Shown here in pieces: positions 16,066-26,790 of a stretch of 34,777 bases of DNA. Where the stretch lies: the NCBI GenBank assembly GCA_021733795.1, contig JAIPKB010000033.1:1-34777 (forward strand), written 5' to 3'. The translations under genes were made by a program, and so were the position numbers. Source of the stretch: Akkermansiaceae bacterium (GTDB lineage: Bacteria > Verrucomicrobiota > Verrucomicrobiia > Verrucomicrobiales > Akkermansiaceae). How positions within the stretch are numbered: the first letter of the stretch is position 1; the number at the start of each line of letters is the position of its first letter. The notes beneath the pieces are model-generated. The model did not search any database. It was not told where the DNA came from and worked only from the letters and a program-made list of their open reading frames with translations.

Positions 16066-17325
16066 CTAGCGGGTGCCGATGCAGTAGAGATTGCCGAGCG
16101 TGCGAATGAAAAGCTGGCCGCGGCTGATGGCGGGCGAGGCGTAACATTCCTCGCCAAGTTCATTTTGGGCGAGCAACTCGAATTTTGGGCCAGCCTTCAG
16201 CACGAACATCCTGCCGTCGTCGTCGAGGAAATAAAGGTTCCCGCCGGCGGCAACCGCCGACGCACTGTGATGGCGGCCGAGTTTCTCCTGCCACTCGCGT
16301 CGGCCGGTTTTCGCCTCGAAGCAAGTCGCTAGACCGCGGTCGGCGATGACGAAGAAGTGATTGCCCTGCGCGATCGGCGACGGCACATAGGAGACGCCCT
16401 TGGTGTCGCGCCACGCGATGTGGGTGTCGGTGACGTTGCCCTCGCCGTCCGGCCGGATGGCGACGATATGCAAGTTGGGAAAACCACCGGTGACAAAGAA
16501 GAGGTCGTCCGCGAAGACGACGCTGGCGACGAACTGCTCGGTCGGGCCGTCCACGAGCCAGTGTTGTTTGCCGGTGTCCGGATCGTAGCTGGCAACACAC
16601 TTGCTGCCGCTGAGTACCATCTGCGTTTTGCCGGCGGCTTGGAAAATCGTCGGGGTACAGTAGGAACGCGTGCGGTTTGGCCGGTCCGTGCGCCAGCGCT
16701 CGGCGCCGGTGGCCTGGTCGAAGGCGACGATGTAGGCGACGGCGTCCTGGTCGCAGTTGAGGATGATGGTGTCCTTGTAGGGCACCGGCGAGCTGCAGAA
16801 GCCGTGTACCGAGGCAAACGTGCCAGGCGACTTGCGCCAGAGTTCCCTGCCTTCCATGTCGTAGCAGACGACCACGATGTCACGCGCCTGCAGAAATGCG
16901 ACCCAGACGCGTCGGCCGTCGGTGGCTGGCGTGCCGCTGGCGTGGCTGTTGAGATTGTGCATTTTCTCCGGCGGCGCGGTCAGCACGGTTTGCTCCCAGA
17001 GTGTTTTGCCGGTGAGCCGGTCGAGGCACAGCAAGACGCGCCGGTGGCCCTGCTCAAGGTAGGTGGTGAGGAAAACGCGGTCGCCCCAGACGATCGGTGA
17101 GGAATGGCCCCAGCCGGGAATGGCGACTTTCCACGCGACGTTCTCGGAGTTGCTCCAGCGGATCGGCAGGTTCGTTTCCTCGGAGACCCCGTCGCCGCGC
17201 GGGCCGCGCCAGCACGGCCACTCGCCGGCCCAGGCGGCTGCGGCGAACAGCCAACCCAGCCGCCAGGTGGTTTGGGTGACGGCACCGAGGAGGGCCGCGA
17301 ATTTGCCTTGGGGGGAAGTGAGCAT
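16066..17325 (-). CDS. Secreted PQQ-like beta-propeller repeat protein
   Basis: This 419-residue exported protein starts at the ATG before LTSPQGKFAALLG; the frame is open further upstream, but that part overlaps the next gene and is not family-like. A signal-like hydrophobic stretch ends near WAGEW. The start of the mature part, WPCWRGPRGDGVSEETNLPIRW, is the typical opening of PQQ-binding-like propellers in Planctomycetota and Verrucomicrobiota. Blade-like repeats follow (VLLCLDRLTGKTLWEQ, YIVAFDQATGAERWR, VASYDPDTGKQHWL, ATCFEAKTGRREWQ, LYFLDDDGRMFVLKAG), at least five by eye. These proteins rarely bind PQQ in practice; they probably bind a partner or surface ligand in the periplasm. It follows the alpha/beta hydrolase gene by 77 bp on the same strand, so they may be co-expressed. 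Catalytic function is not demonstrable. Confidence 0.8.
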   Translation of the reverse strand: MLTSPQGKFAALLGAVTQTTWRLGWLFAAAAWAGEWPCWRGPRGDGVSEETNLPIRWSNSENVAWKVAIPGWGHSSPIVWGDRVFLTTYLEQGHRRVLLCLDRLTGKTLWEQTVLTAPPEKMHNLNSHASGTPATDGRRVWVAFLQARDIVVVCYDMEGRELWRKSPGTFASVHGFCSSPVPYKDTIILNCDQDAVAYIVAFDQATGAERWRTDRPNRTRSYCTPTIFQAAGKTQMVLSGSKCVASYDPDTGKQHWLVDGPTEQFVASVVFADDLFFVTGGFPNLHIVAIRPDGEGNVTDTHIAWRDTKGVSYVPSPIAQGNHFFVIADRGLATCFEAKTGRREWQEKLGRHHSASAVAAGGNLYFLDDDGRMFVLKAGPKFELLAQNELGEECYASPAISRGQLFIRTLGNLYCIGTR

Positions 17326-17402
17326 GGCTGAGCTGAAAGGGGAGTCGGAGAGCGGGAGCAGGTGGCGTGTTGCGGCACGGGCTCGCTGCCGCGGCGTCCG
17401 GC

Positions 17403-18716
17403 CTACGGCTTGAGCACCACGAGTTCGGAAGCGGCGTGATTGTTGCGTCCGCCGCCCTGGACCCGGAAACCATAGACGAAAAACGCTTTGGTGTCCTGGG
17501 GAATCCGCTGCTGGGAGACTAATTCGCCCTTGCCGAGGTTGCACTGGATGAAATTCCATTTGCGGTCTTTCCACAGGCCGCCGGAGGTCGTGAAGTAAAC
17601 CCAGGCCTCCGTGAATTCACCCTTGTATTTTGCGCTCACAATGCCACTGCCGGGCTTGGTTGCCGGCCGCGCCAGTTGCGGCAGGGGCGGCCCGCCTTTC
17701 ACGATGTTGTCGGCAAACGTGTAGATTTCAGGGGCATCCTCCCAGCCGTTGCCGTGGCCGTGGGCCAAAAACGGCCGCAAGCACAGGCTGCTCAGCCCGC
17801 CCGCGGCCTTGGCCGACTTCGCAAAAATATCGATCTGAAACACGGGGTCGGCCACGCCGGTCACCCACAGCATCGGCATTTTCGCGGAGGGTAGATGGGC
17901 CGAAGGATCCCACTTGGTGCGGTAGTCCTTGAACTGTGCGGCGGTCATGTTTTTTGGCGGGAACCATTGCGCCAGGCCGGGATTGTCGCTCTCATGGATG
18001 AACCCGCAGCCATAGACGGGGATGACAAACGCAAACCGCGAGTCCACTCCCGCCACCGCGCTCACGATCGTCCCGCCCCAGGAAATACCGGTCAGGCCGA
18101 TCTTCTTGGGGTTGATTTCCGGGAACGAGCGCAACAGCGAATTGGCGCGGATCACGTCGGCCACCGCGTGATAGAACCATTGTTCCTTGTCGGGCAGCGC
18201 CCGGTCGCCGAACCAGTCGATGCGCGCCGGTCCGGCGTTCGGATGACCGGCCCCGAGCGGGAGATCGCCCTCCATGCCGTGGTCCTTGCCGCCCGGCAAA
18301 CGCCCCTCCAAATCCATTGCGATGGCCGCGTAGCCGTGGCCGTTCCAGTTCCTGACCCACCCCGGATAAGCGGTGCCGCCGCCGCCGTGGGCACACACCA
18401 CCGCCGGCCAACCGCCCGCCGGCGGGGGGCCTTCCGGGGCCGCATAGTAAGCAAACACCCAGGTCGGCTTGCCCTGGTAATCCGCCCCCTCATAAAACAG
18501 CGAGCGCAGCCCGTTCGCGGGGCGGTCGGGGGCGGGGAACACTTTCGGGGCCTTCACCAGGGTGGCCCCATCCCAGATCGCCCGCGACGCCGGACTGGCC
18601 GCCGCCGGCCCGGCGCAGACGGCCGACAACATGAAAACTCCCGCCGCGGAAACGGCAAGACTTGGAAAAAATCCGCTTAACAGGGTTGGCGCTGAGGATA
18701 TGGCTTGTCGGATCAT
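17403..18716 (-). CDS. Secreted alpha/beta hydrolase (acetyl xylan esterase / dienelactone hydrolase-like)
   Basis: This 437-residue protein has an N-terminal hydrophobic signal (SLAVSAAGVFMLSAVCAGPAAA) and an alpha/beta hydrolase core: oxyanion segment CAHGGGGTAYPG (His110), nucleophile elbow GISWGG (Ser212), an acid in VTGVADPVFQ, and a late His in AHGHGNGWED. The overall arrangement resembles AXE1/prolyl-oligopeptidase-like esterases common in Verrucomicrobiota polysaccharide degradation. The C-terminal ~100 residues (KPGSGIVSAKYKGEF…) look like a beta-sandwich that is standard in this subgroup. The first ATG is used; Met29 is an alternative, but it would remove most of the signal. It is divergent from katG across a 618-bp gap. 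Substrate is unknown; an acylated plant or algal sugar is likely. Confidence 0.82.
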   Translation of the reverse strand: MIRQAISSAPTLLSGFFPSLAVSAAGVFMLSAVCAGPAAASPASRAIWDGATLVKAPKVFPAPDRPANGLRSLFYEGADYQGKPTWVFAYYAAPEGPPPAGGWPAVVCAHGGGGTAYPGWVRNWNGHGYAAIAMDLEGRLPGGKDHGMEGDLPLGAGHPNAGPARIDWFGDRALPDKEQWFYHAVADVIRANSLLRSFPEINPKKIGLTGISWGGTIVSAVAGVDSRFAFVIPVYGCGFIHESDNPGLAQWFPPKNMTAAQFKDYRTKWDPSAHLPSAKMPMLWVTGVADPVFQIDIFAKSAKAAGGLSSLCLRPFLAHGHGNGWEDAPEIYTFADNIVKGGPPLPQLARPATKPGSGIVSAKYKGEFTEAWVYFTTSGGLWKDRKWNFIQCNLGKGELVSQQRIPQDTKAFFVYGFRVQGGGRNNHAASELVVLKP

Positions 18717-21545
<2,829 letters not shown>

Positions 21546-21668
21546 TCGCGGCTACGGATTACACTGCAACACCGTCCACACCAGCGGCGGTGTCGCAGGG
21601 AACCCGCGAGGTTGTGCCCGCAAAAAGCCGGAAGAATCGGATGAATGCGTTCGTATCGGGACCTTACC

Positions 21669-23192
21669 ATGCACTCGACCAAACCCTCCTGCCTTGCCTC
21701 CCCCATCCTGCTGGTGGCCCTGAGCCTCTCGCTGGTGCTCGCCCAACCCGCTTCGGCGCAAGTACATTACAATGACGCCGGAAACCCGTGGAAACAGCAG
21801 GCGCGGGGCGGCCCGGATGCCGAAGTGGACGGCTGGTATTACAACCTGGGGATCACCGGGATGCGGGCCCAACTGGTCGCGGACCAGCCGAACTACCTGC
21901 TGATCAAACATGTGTTCAAAGCAACCCCGGCTTCCGGAAAGATCAAGGTCGGCGACTTGGTCATCGGTGCCAACGGCGCGAAATTCGAGACCCCTCACAA
22001 AAATGGCTACGGCATGGATATCTTCGGACCCGACGGCCCGATCCTCGACTTCGCCACCGCCTTGGAAGCCAGCCAGGGCAAGGATCTCAAGGGACTGCTC
22101 ACCCTCGACATCCTGCGCGGCGACAAGCCATTGCAGGTCGAGCTCAAGGTGGGGCAGAAATACGGCACTTTCAGCCCCAGCTACCCTCTCGATTGCAAGA
22201 AGACCGATCTCATCCGCCACGACCTCTATGAATATCTTGCCGAGACCCAGCGCCCGGACGGCTCGTGGGGCAGTCCGCCGCAGGACACCTTCGCACCCTT
22301 GGCCCTGCTTGCCAGCGGTGAGCACAAATACCTCCGCCTGGTCAAAAAAAACGCCGAGTGGCACGCCCGCACCACCAGCGCCAAGGACAACTCGTCACTG
22401 ATCAACTGGCGCTACATGGCCGCCGCTATCGTGATGAGCGAATACTATCTCGCCACCAAGGAATCGTGGGTTCCCAAGGAACTCCAGCAGGTTTACGATT
22501 TCCTGATTTCGAGCCAATACGTCAGGATGTCGCAGATCAACGAGAGATCCAGACAGAGCCACCCCGGCTCCGTGCCCAAGGATGAGAAAGGCGCCAATGG
22601 CGGTTGGGGACACAACCCGGGTTTCGAAGGCTACGGCCCGATCTGCATGTTGACCGGCCAGGGTGCCCTCTCATTCGCACTGATGAAACACTGCGGCATC
22701 GAAGTTGATCGCGAGCGCCACGACAAGGCCTACGAGTTCCTGGTTCGCGCCTCCGGCAGCAACGGTTATGTCTGGTACGCCGACCAAGCGGCCGGCAATG
22801 ATAACTGGGCTGATATGGGGCGCACCGGAGCCGCCGGGATGGCCAACGCCCTGAGCCCCTATGAAGGCGGCCAATACCTGGAGCGCGCCCTCGCCCACGC
22901 CAAGGTCATCGGCCTCCATCCCGAGAGTTTTCCCGATACCCATGGTTCTCCCGTGATGGGCATGGCCTACGCCGCCATGGCCGCCCATTTCGATCCCGCC
23001 AGCTTCCGGCGACTGATGGACAAAAACAAATGGTGGTTCGTCCTTTCGCAATGCCCGGACGGCAGCTTTTACTACCAACCAAACCGGGACAACGCCGGCT
23101 ACGGAGCAGACTCGCGGGTCTGCGCCTCCGCGGTCACGGCCTTCATCCTCTCGCTCGACAAAAAGAACCTCCACTTGTCAGGAAAGAAGTGA
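21669..23192 (+). CDS. Secreted DUF6288-like protein, shorter paralogue
   Basis: This 507-residue exported protein begins MHSTKPSCLASPILLVALSL with cleavage near ASAQ. An upstream in-frame ATG at 21645 would add eight residues before the signal and is less likely. A PDZ-like region (~25-160: GITGMRAQLV…KIKVGDLVIGANG) is followed by an alpha/alpha-toroid-like domain with WGSPPQDTFAPLALLA, GGWGHNPGFEGYGP and CPDGSFYYQPNRDNAGYG. Shared features with the 5627-8119 protein (PDZ followed by FSPSYP/YSPTFP, then helical repeats with GGWGH) mark them as paralogues, but this one lacks the C-terminal HEAT-like half. Function is unknown. The downstream kinase gene begins 7 bp after its stop, so the two are probably co-transcribed although one product is exported and the other cytoplasmic. 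Confidence 0.75.
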   Translation: MHSTKPSCLASPILLVALSLSLVLAQPASAQVHYNDAGNPWKQQARGGPDAEVDGWYYNLGITGMRAQLVADQPNYLLIKHVFKATPASGKIKVGDLVIGANGAKFETPHKNGYGMDIFGPDGPILDFATALEASQGKDLKGLLTLDILRGDKPLQVELKVGQKYGTFSPSYPLDCKKTDLIRHDLYEYLAETQRPDGSWGSPPQDTFAPLALLASGEHKYLRLVKKNAEWHARTTSAKDNSSLINWRYMAAAIVMSEYYLATKESWVPKELQQVYDFLISSQYVRMSQINERSRQSHPGSVPKDEKGANGGWGHNPGFEGYGPICMLTGQGALSFALMKHCGIEVDRERHDKAYEFLVRASGSNGYVWYADQAAGNDNWADMGRTGAAGMANALSPYEGGQYLERALAHAKVIGLHPESFPDTHGSPVMGMAYAAMAAHFDPASFRRLMDKNKWWFVLSQCPDGSFYYQPNRDNAGYGADSRVCASAVTAFILSLDKKNLHLSGKK

Positions 23193-23199
23193 GAACCTC

Positions 23200-23889
23200 A
23201 TGCGGGTCGACGCCGTGCTTGAATTTTTCAAGCCGATGGGGATAACTCCGCCCGTGGAACCGCCTGTCACTGAATGTCCCGGTTGTGTCGCCGCCCTGCC
23301 GCTGTTGCGCGAGGCGAGTGTCACTTTAGGTCGGCCCGTGCTCATCGGCATCGGTGGTCCGGGTGGCAGTGGCAAGTCATCGTTTTCCGCCGCGATCGCC
23401 CGCGTGCTTGACGGTGTGCGGATTCTCCCGCTGGATGATTACCGCAAACCGCGCTCCGAGCGCCAGCGGGGAATCTATGGCTCCCACCCTGCCGGCAACC
23501 GCCTCTCGCTCCTGAAATCCCACCTCGATGACGCCAGAAACGGCCGTCCGTTCGAGCGACCCGTGTTTTGCCGCGTCCGTGGGGCCGCTCTGGAAACCGA
23601 AACCGTCCCGCCCGCCCGCTTCCTCATTGGCGACGGCGAAATCGCCGCCCACCGGAACCTGCGCGGGCACTTCGACCTGCGGATTCTGGTCCTCGCCGGC
23701 TGGTCCCAGCAATGGCAGGCCCGGATCGGCAGGGACCGCTCCGAGCGGGACAGCAGCCTGCGCAAGGCCCTCACGCTTTTCGTGCTCAGCAACCTGCGGG
23801 ACTACCCGCGCTTCGCCACCGGCGCGGCGGGGGACGCCCATTTGATTCTCCGGCGTGGGCGCGGTGGGTGTTTGGTGGCTCAGGGGTGA
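23200..23889 (+). CDS. Uridine kinase-like P-loop phosphotransferase
   Basis: This 229-residue cytoplasmic protein has Walker A GGPGGSGKSS (residues 52-61), an LPLDDYRKPRSER segment where uridine kinase/phosphoribulokinase relatives carry the substrate-binding Asp, and a GDGEIAAHRNL stretch corresponding to the family's EG(I/L) segment, followed by an Arg-rich lid (ARIGRDRSERD). The first ~45 residues are an extra N-terminal extension with a CPGC pair. It belongs to the uridine kinase/PRK superfamily, but the exact substrate (nucleoside, pantothenate or sugar phosphate) cannot be fixed. It overlaps nothing and ends convergent with rsmH across a 121-bp gap containing tandem hairpins. Confidence 0.75.
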   Translation: MRVDAVLEFFKPMGITPPVEPPVTECPGCVAALPLLREASVTLGRPVLIGIGGPGGSGKSSFSAAIARVLDGVRILPLDDYRKPRSERQRGIYGSHPAGNRLSLLKSHLDDARNGRPFERPVFCRVRGAALETETVPPARFLIGDGEIAAHRNLRGHFDLRILVLAGWSQQWQARIGRDRSERDSSLRKALTLFVLSNLRDYPRFATGAAGDAHLILRRGRGGCLVAQG

Positions 23890-23900
23890 TTCAGACTCGC

Positions 23901-23942
23901 GGGGCGAGCCGCCCCGGAGACAGCCTGGCGCGAGCCGCGCCA
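23901..23942. terminator. Two tandem GC hairpins between convergent genes
   Basis: GGGGCG-AGC-CGCCCC (23901-23915) and TGGCGCG-AGC-CGCGCCA (23926-23942) are two perfect dyads sharing the same AGC loop, each followed within ~12 bases by GACAGCCT. There is no T-run, so termination would be atypical. They look like a tandem palindromic repeat in the convergent gap between the kinase and rsmH, and could serve as a bidirectional transcription barrier. Confidence 0.45.
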
Positions 23943-24010
23943 GCCACGGACAGCCTGCGGCAACATTCTTCGCCAAGGCTTCGAATGTCAGGAGATGCCG
24001 CAGCCACGGG

Positions 24011-25039
24011 TTATGCTTTCACCGCCCAACGGAGTTTGGCAGCGCTGCTGCGCGGGTTGAGCCGGCGTTCTTCGGGACCGGCGGTGATCACGCTCTCGTT
24101 GAGTGAGGCATATACGCCCTCCCGCAGACCCGCCTGAAACGCTTTTTTCACCCGCCGGTCCTCGCCGGAGTGGAATGTTAGAACAACCGCCCTGCCGCCG
24201 GGTTTCAAACAATCCGGCAACACCCGCAGGAAGGCCTCCAACGCCGTGAACTCCTCGTTGACCGCGATTCTAACGGCTTGGAAAACCCGGCGGACGGTTA
24301 GCTCCAGCAGCCCGTTGTCCAGGTTGCCGACCGCCTCCCGCACCGCTTCGGCCAAGGCCAGGGTGTCGGTGAAACGATGGCCTGCCAAAGCGGCTCCCAA
24401 CATTTCCGCCCGCGGTTCGTCAGCGTGCTCGTGGAGGGCCAGCTCCAGCTTTTCCGCTGAAACCTTCACCAACCAGTCCGCCGCGCTGAGGCCGCGCCCG
24501 GGATTCATCCGCATATCGAGCGGCCCCGCCCGCTTGAAGCTGAACCCGCGCAAGGGGTCGTCATATTGCATCGACGAGCACCCCAGATCCGCAAACACGA
24601 AATCCACGGCCGCAAGTTCCCGCGCGGCCAACCCCTTGGCGATCCCCGCGTAGTTCGACCGCACCGCCTCGAACGCGCACTCGCCAAACCCCATCGCCAG
24701 CAGCCGGGCGGCGGTCTTCGGTAGTTCCAGCGGATCGACGTCCAGGCCTAACAATTTACCGCCCGGCGTGATCCGTTTGAGGATCCGGGCCGCGTGTCCG
24801 CCGTAGCCGAGGGTGGCATCGACTCCGGTTTGCCCCGGATGCAGGGCCAGCGCGGCCAGGGATTCATCGACCATGATCGGGACATGGGAACCCGCCGGGG
24901 TTTTGCCGCCGGCGATCACCCTGGCCACGGTTTCCGGATAGAGTTCAGGCGCGTGTTCCTTGTATTTTTCCGCGAACCGGCGGGGGTTTTTCCCACTATA
25001 GCGGGGCCGGCGTGGCGGACGTTCTGCGGGATCGCTCAC
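24011..25039 (-). CDS. rsmH: 16S rRNA (cytosine(1402)-N(4))-methyltransferase RsmH (MraW)
   Basis: This 342-residue SAM-dependent enzyme methylates N4 of C1402 in the 16S rRNA decoding centre. Family features are HVPIMVDESL, SAM-binding DATLGYGGHAA (residues 74-84), GLDVDPLEL, DLGCSSMQYDDPLRGFSF with PLDMRM, AVRIAVNEE and FHSGEDRRVKK. The family core normally starts near the HVP motif (residue 52), so there is a basic ~50-residue N-terminal extension (RPPRRPRYSGKNPRR…). The start is GTG, overlapping the stop of the MazG-like gene (GTGA), which implies translational coupling. Unlike the usual arrangement it is not followed by ftsL/ftsI of the division-cell-wall cluster; it sits downstream of his genes. 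It is intact and almost certainly functional. Confidence 0.95.
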   Translation of the reverse strand: MSDPAERPPRRPRYSGKNPRRFAEKYKEHAPELYPETVARVIAGGKTPAGSHVPIMVDESLAALALHPGQTGVDATLGYGGHAARILKRITPGGKLLGLDVDPLELPKTAARLLAMGFGECAFEAVRSNYAGIAKGLAARELAAVDFVFADLGCSSMQYDDPLRGFSFKRAGPLDMRMNPGRGLSAADWLVKVSAEKLELALHEHADEPRAEMLGAALAGHRFTDTLALAEAVREAVGNLDNGLLELTVRRVFQAVRIAVNEEFTALEAFLRVLPDCLKPGGRAVVLTFHSGEDRRVKKAFQAGLREGVYASLNESVITAGPEERRLNPRSSAAKLRWAVKA

Positions 25040-25386
25040 AATTCCGAGTATTTCAGGTTGTTGCCGCGGGCCTTGGCCACCGGGTAGCGCTCCTCGTTGC
25101 GGGCAAGCTTTGCTGCCATCACTTCGCCGAGCTGGAGGCCCAGGTTATCGGCCAGCTCGAACAGCAGGATCCCGACATCGGCGATTTCGCCGGCGATTTC
25201 GTCGCGCCGTGCGGCCACCCGCGCCTCGATCTGGTCATCCTGCTGCCAGACGAAGTGCTGCATGAGTTCGCCCGCCTCGGCGGCGATGGCCACCGCCATG
25301 TCCTTGGCATTGTGAAACTGCCGCCAGTCGCGGGCGTCCACAAAGGCCTGGATGCCAACGGTCAGTTCCTTGATTGAATCGCTCAT
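25036..25386 (-). CDS. MazG-like nucleotide pyrophosphohydrolase
   Basis: This 116-residue all-alpha NTP pyrophosphatase starts at MSDSIKEL; the open frame continues 20 codons upstream, but those residues are not family-like. Metal-binding acidic motifs are EAGELMQHF (ExxE) and EIAGEIADVGILL (ExxD), spaced as in the MazG/dCTPase superfamily. RDWRQFHNAKD before the first motif matches the small single-domain subgroup. It would hydrolyse non-canonical or excess (d)NTPs to the monophosphate. Length is normal for the subgroup (~110-120). It overlaps the GTG start of rsmH by four bases and follows hisH by 124 bp on the same strand; the gap holds one copy of a dispersed palindromic repeat. Confidence 0.85.
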   Translation of the reverse strand: MSDSIKELTVGIQAFVDARDWRQFHNAKDMAVAIAAEAGELMQHFVWQQDDQIEARVAARRDEIAGEIADVGILLFELADNLGLQLGEVMAAKLARNEERYPVAKARGNNLKYSEL

Positions 25387-25491
25387 CGGCGGATGATATG
25401 CCACCGTTGCCGAAATGGCCACACGAAACACGGAGGAGAGGGTCAAGTTTCAAGAGGGGGAAACGCGGGTTCATTGGCTTGCTCAGGGGCT

Positions 25492-25519
25492 CGCGTTGGG
25501 ACCAACGCGGCTACTGAAG
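25492..25519 (-). repeat. Dispersed 28-bp palindromic repeat, copy 1 (at the hisH stop codon)
   Basis: Read on the minus strand this is CTTCAGTAGC followed by an 18-base dyad (CGCGTTGG-tc-CCAACGCG). It matches 34520-34547 at 27 of 28 positions, in opposite orientation. The hisH stop codon (25511-25513) and last codon lie inside it. A GCCAATG heptamer follows 14 bases further on (minus strand, 25478-25472), as also after copy 2. Confidence 0.85.
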
Positions 25520-26185
25520 AAGGGGTTTCCCATTCTTCCCATTCTTCCCATTCTTCCCATTCCTCTCACGCTTCTCATCCAGAAAATTGCGCAGCAGGCG
25601 CAGCCCTGCGCCCTGGCTTTTTTCCGGGTGGAACTGGCAGGCCAGCAGGTTGCCCCGCTCGATCGCCGCGGCAAACACCTCACCGCCATAGTTGGTTTCC
25701 GCCGCGATCACCGCCGGGTCCTCCGGCACCGGAAAATACGAGTGGACATAGTAGAAATACGGTTCCTCACCGAGGCCGGACCACGGTCCCTGGTCCGGGT
25801 TTCGCGGAACCACCGCGTTCCAACCCATGTGCGGGATTTTCAGGCCCGGTTTTTCAGCGAAGCGCCGGACCATCCCCTTGACCACCCCCAGACCCGCCAC
25901 GCCCGGGGTTTCCTCACTGCCCTCGAACAACAGTTGATAGCCCAGGCAGATGCCCAGGTAGGGTCGCCCGGCGGTCACCCAGTCACGGACCGGTTCCAAC
26001 AACCCGCGCGCGGCCAGTTCGCCCATGCAATCACCGAACGATCCCACCCCCGGCAGAACCAAATGGGTGGCATCCATGATTTCATCCGGACCGGCGGCGA
26101 TGTGCCTCTCCACCCCCAACGCGGTGAGCGCGTTGGCCACGCTGCGGAGATTGCCCGCGCCGTAATCGACCAACGCGACTTTCAC
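25511..26185 (-). CDS. hisH: Imidazole glycerol phosphate synthase subunit HisH (glutamine amidotransferase)
   Basis: This 224-residue glutaminase subunit partners HisF in histidine synthesis, passing ammonia to PRFAR. The class I amidotransferase triad is complete: Cys80 in LGICLGYQLLFEG, and His186 and Glu188 in ACQFHPEKSQG. YGAGNLRSV at the N-terminus is diagnostic. The start is GTG, overlapping the hisB stop (GTGA). The family normally ends near LRNFLDE (residue ~204). Here ~20 extra residues follow, (GKN)3-rich and ending PLLQ, encoded by a 9-bp tandem repeat and by a dispersed repeat that supplies the stop codon. The tail is probably neutral. hisF and hisA are not in the window. Function is secure. 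Confidence 0.95.
   Translation of the reverse strand: MKVALVDYGAGNLRSVANALTALGVERHIAAGPDEIMDATHLVLPGVGSFGDCMGELAARGLLEPVRDWVTAGRPYLGICLGYQLLFEGSEETPGVAGLGVVKGMVRRFAEKPGLKIPHMGWNAVVPRNPDQGPWSGLGEEPYFYYVHSYFPVPEDPAVIAAETNYGGEVFAAAIERGNLLACQFHPEKSQGAGLRLLRNFLDEKRERNGKNGKNGKNGKPLLQ
25531..25557. repeat. 9-bp tandem repeat in the 3' end of hisH
   Basis: CATTCTTCC occurs three times in perfect tandem (25531-25557), with a diverged fourth unit after it. On the coding strand each unit encodes Gly-Lys-Asn in the extra C-terminal tail of HisH. Because the unit is a multiple of three, copy-number change would alter the tail length without shifting the frame. Confidence 0.85.
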
Positions 26186-26775
26186 AGCGCTTCCTTGGTA
26201 CTGGGTACCCCCTTGACCCGCAGGTCCGGCTCACAGGCTTCCCGCAAGGCCCGCGCCAGGCCCTTGAAGATGGCTTCCGCGATGTGGTGGCCGTCGCGAC
26301 CATATAACAATTCCACATGGATGTTGGCGCGCAGGTTGGAGGCCAGCGCCCGACAAAATTCCTCCACCAGGGTGAACGGAAAATTGGGGGCGGACGGCGT
26401 GTCCGGGGCCGCCCGAAACTCCAGATGCGGACGGTTGCTCAGATCCACCACCACCCGCGCCAGAGTCTCGTCCATCGGCAGATAGGCCGCACCATAGCGG
26501 TGGATCCCCTCCTTGGTGCCCAGCGCCTCGCGCAGGCAATCGCCCATCACGATGCCAGTGTCCTCCACCGTATGATGGAAATCCACCGTCAGATCGCCCA
26601 CCGCCTTCACCGTCAGGTCGAACAACCCGTGGCGCGAGAACAACGTGAGCATGTGATCGAAAAACGGAATGCCTGTGTCCACCGAGGAAACCCCGGAGCC
26701 GTCCAACCCGATGGTTAAATCAATCCGGGTTTCGGCGGTGGTTCGGACGCGGGATGCGGTGCGGAGGCTGGCCAT
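26182..26775 (-). CDS. hisB: Imidazoleglycerol-phosphate dehydratase HisB
   Basis: This 197-residue enzyme carries out the IGP to imidazole-acetol phosphate step of histidine synthesis. It shows the manganese-binding histidine motifs DFHHTVEDTGI (His67, His68) and DGHHIAEAIFK (His163, His164), together with GIPFFDHMLTLFSRHG. The length matches the monofunctional (dehydratase only) form; there is no N-terminal phosphatase domain. It precedes hisH with a GTGA overlap, a common hisB-hisH order. It begins 15 bp after the PTPDL-motif secreted protein gene, so the two could be co-transcribed although unrelated in function. It is intact. Confidence 0.96.
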   Translation of the reverse strand: MASLRTASRVRTTAETRIDLTIGLDGSGVSSVDTGIPFFDHMLTLFSRHGLFDLTVKAVGDLTVDFHHTVEDTGIVMGDCLREALGTKEGIHRYGAAYLPMDETLARVVVDLSNRPHLEFRAAPDTPSAPNFPFTLVEEFCRALASNLRANIHVELLYGRDGHHIAEAIFKGLARALREACEPDLRVKGVPSTKEAL

Positions 26776-26790
26776 CGGGCTGGAATGGGG

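Noticed and set aside
25528..25566. Possible CRISPR-like array in short repeats near hisH
   Set aside because: The 9-bp units are contiguous, without spacers, and in frame with hisH; it is a microsatellite.
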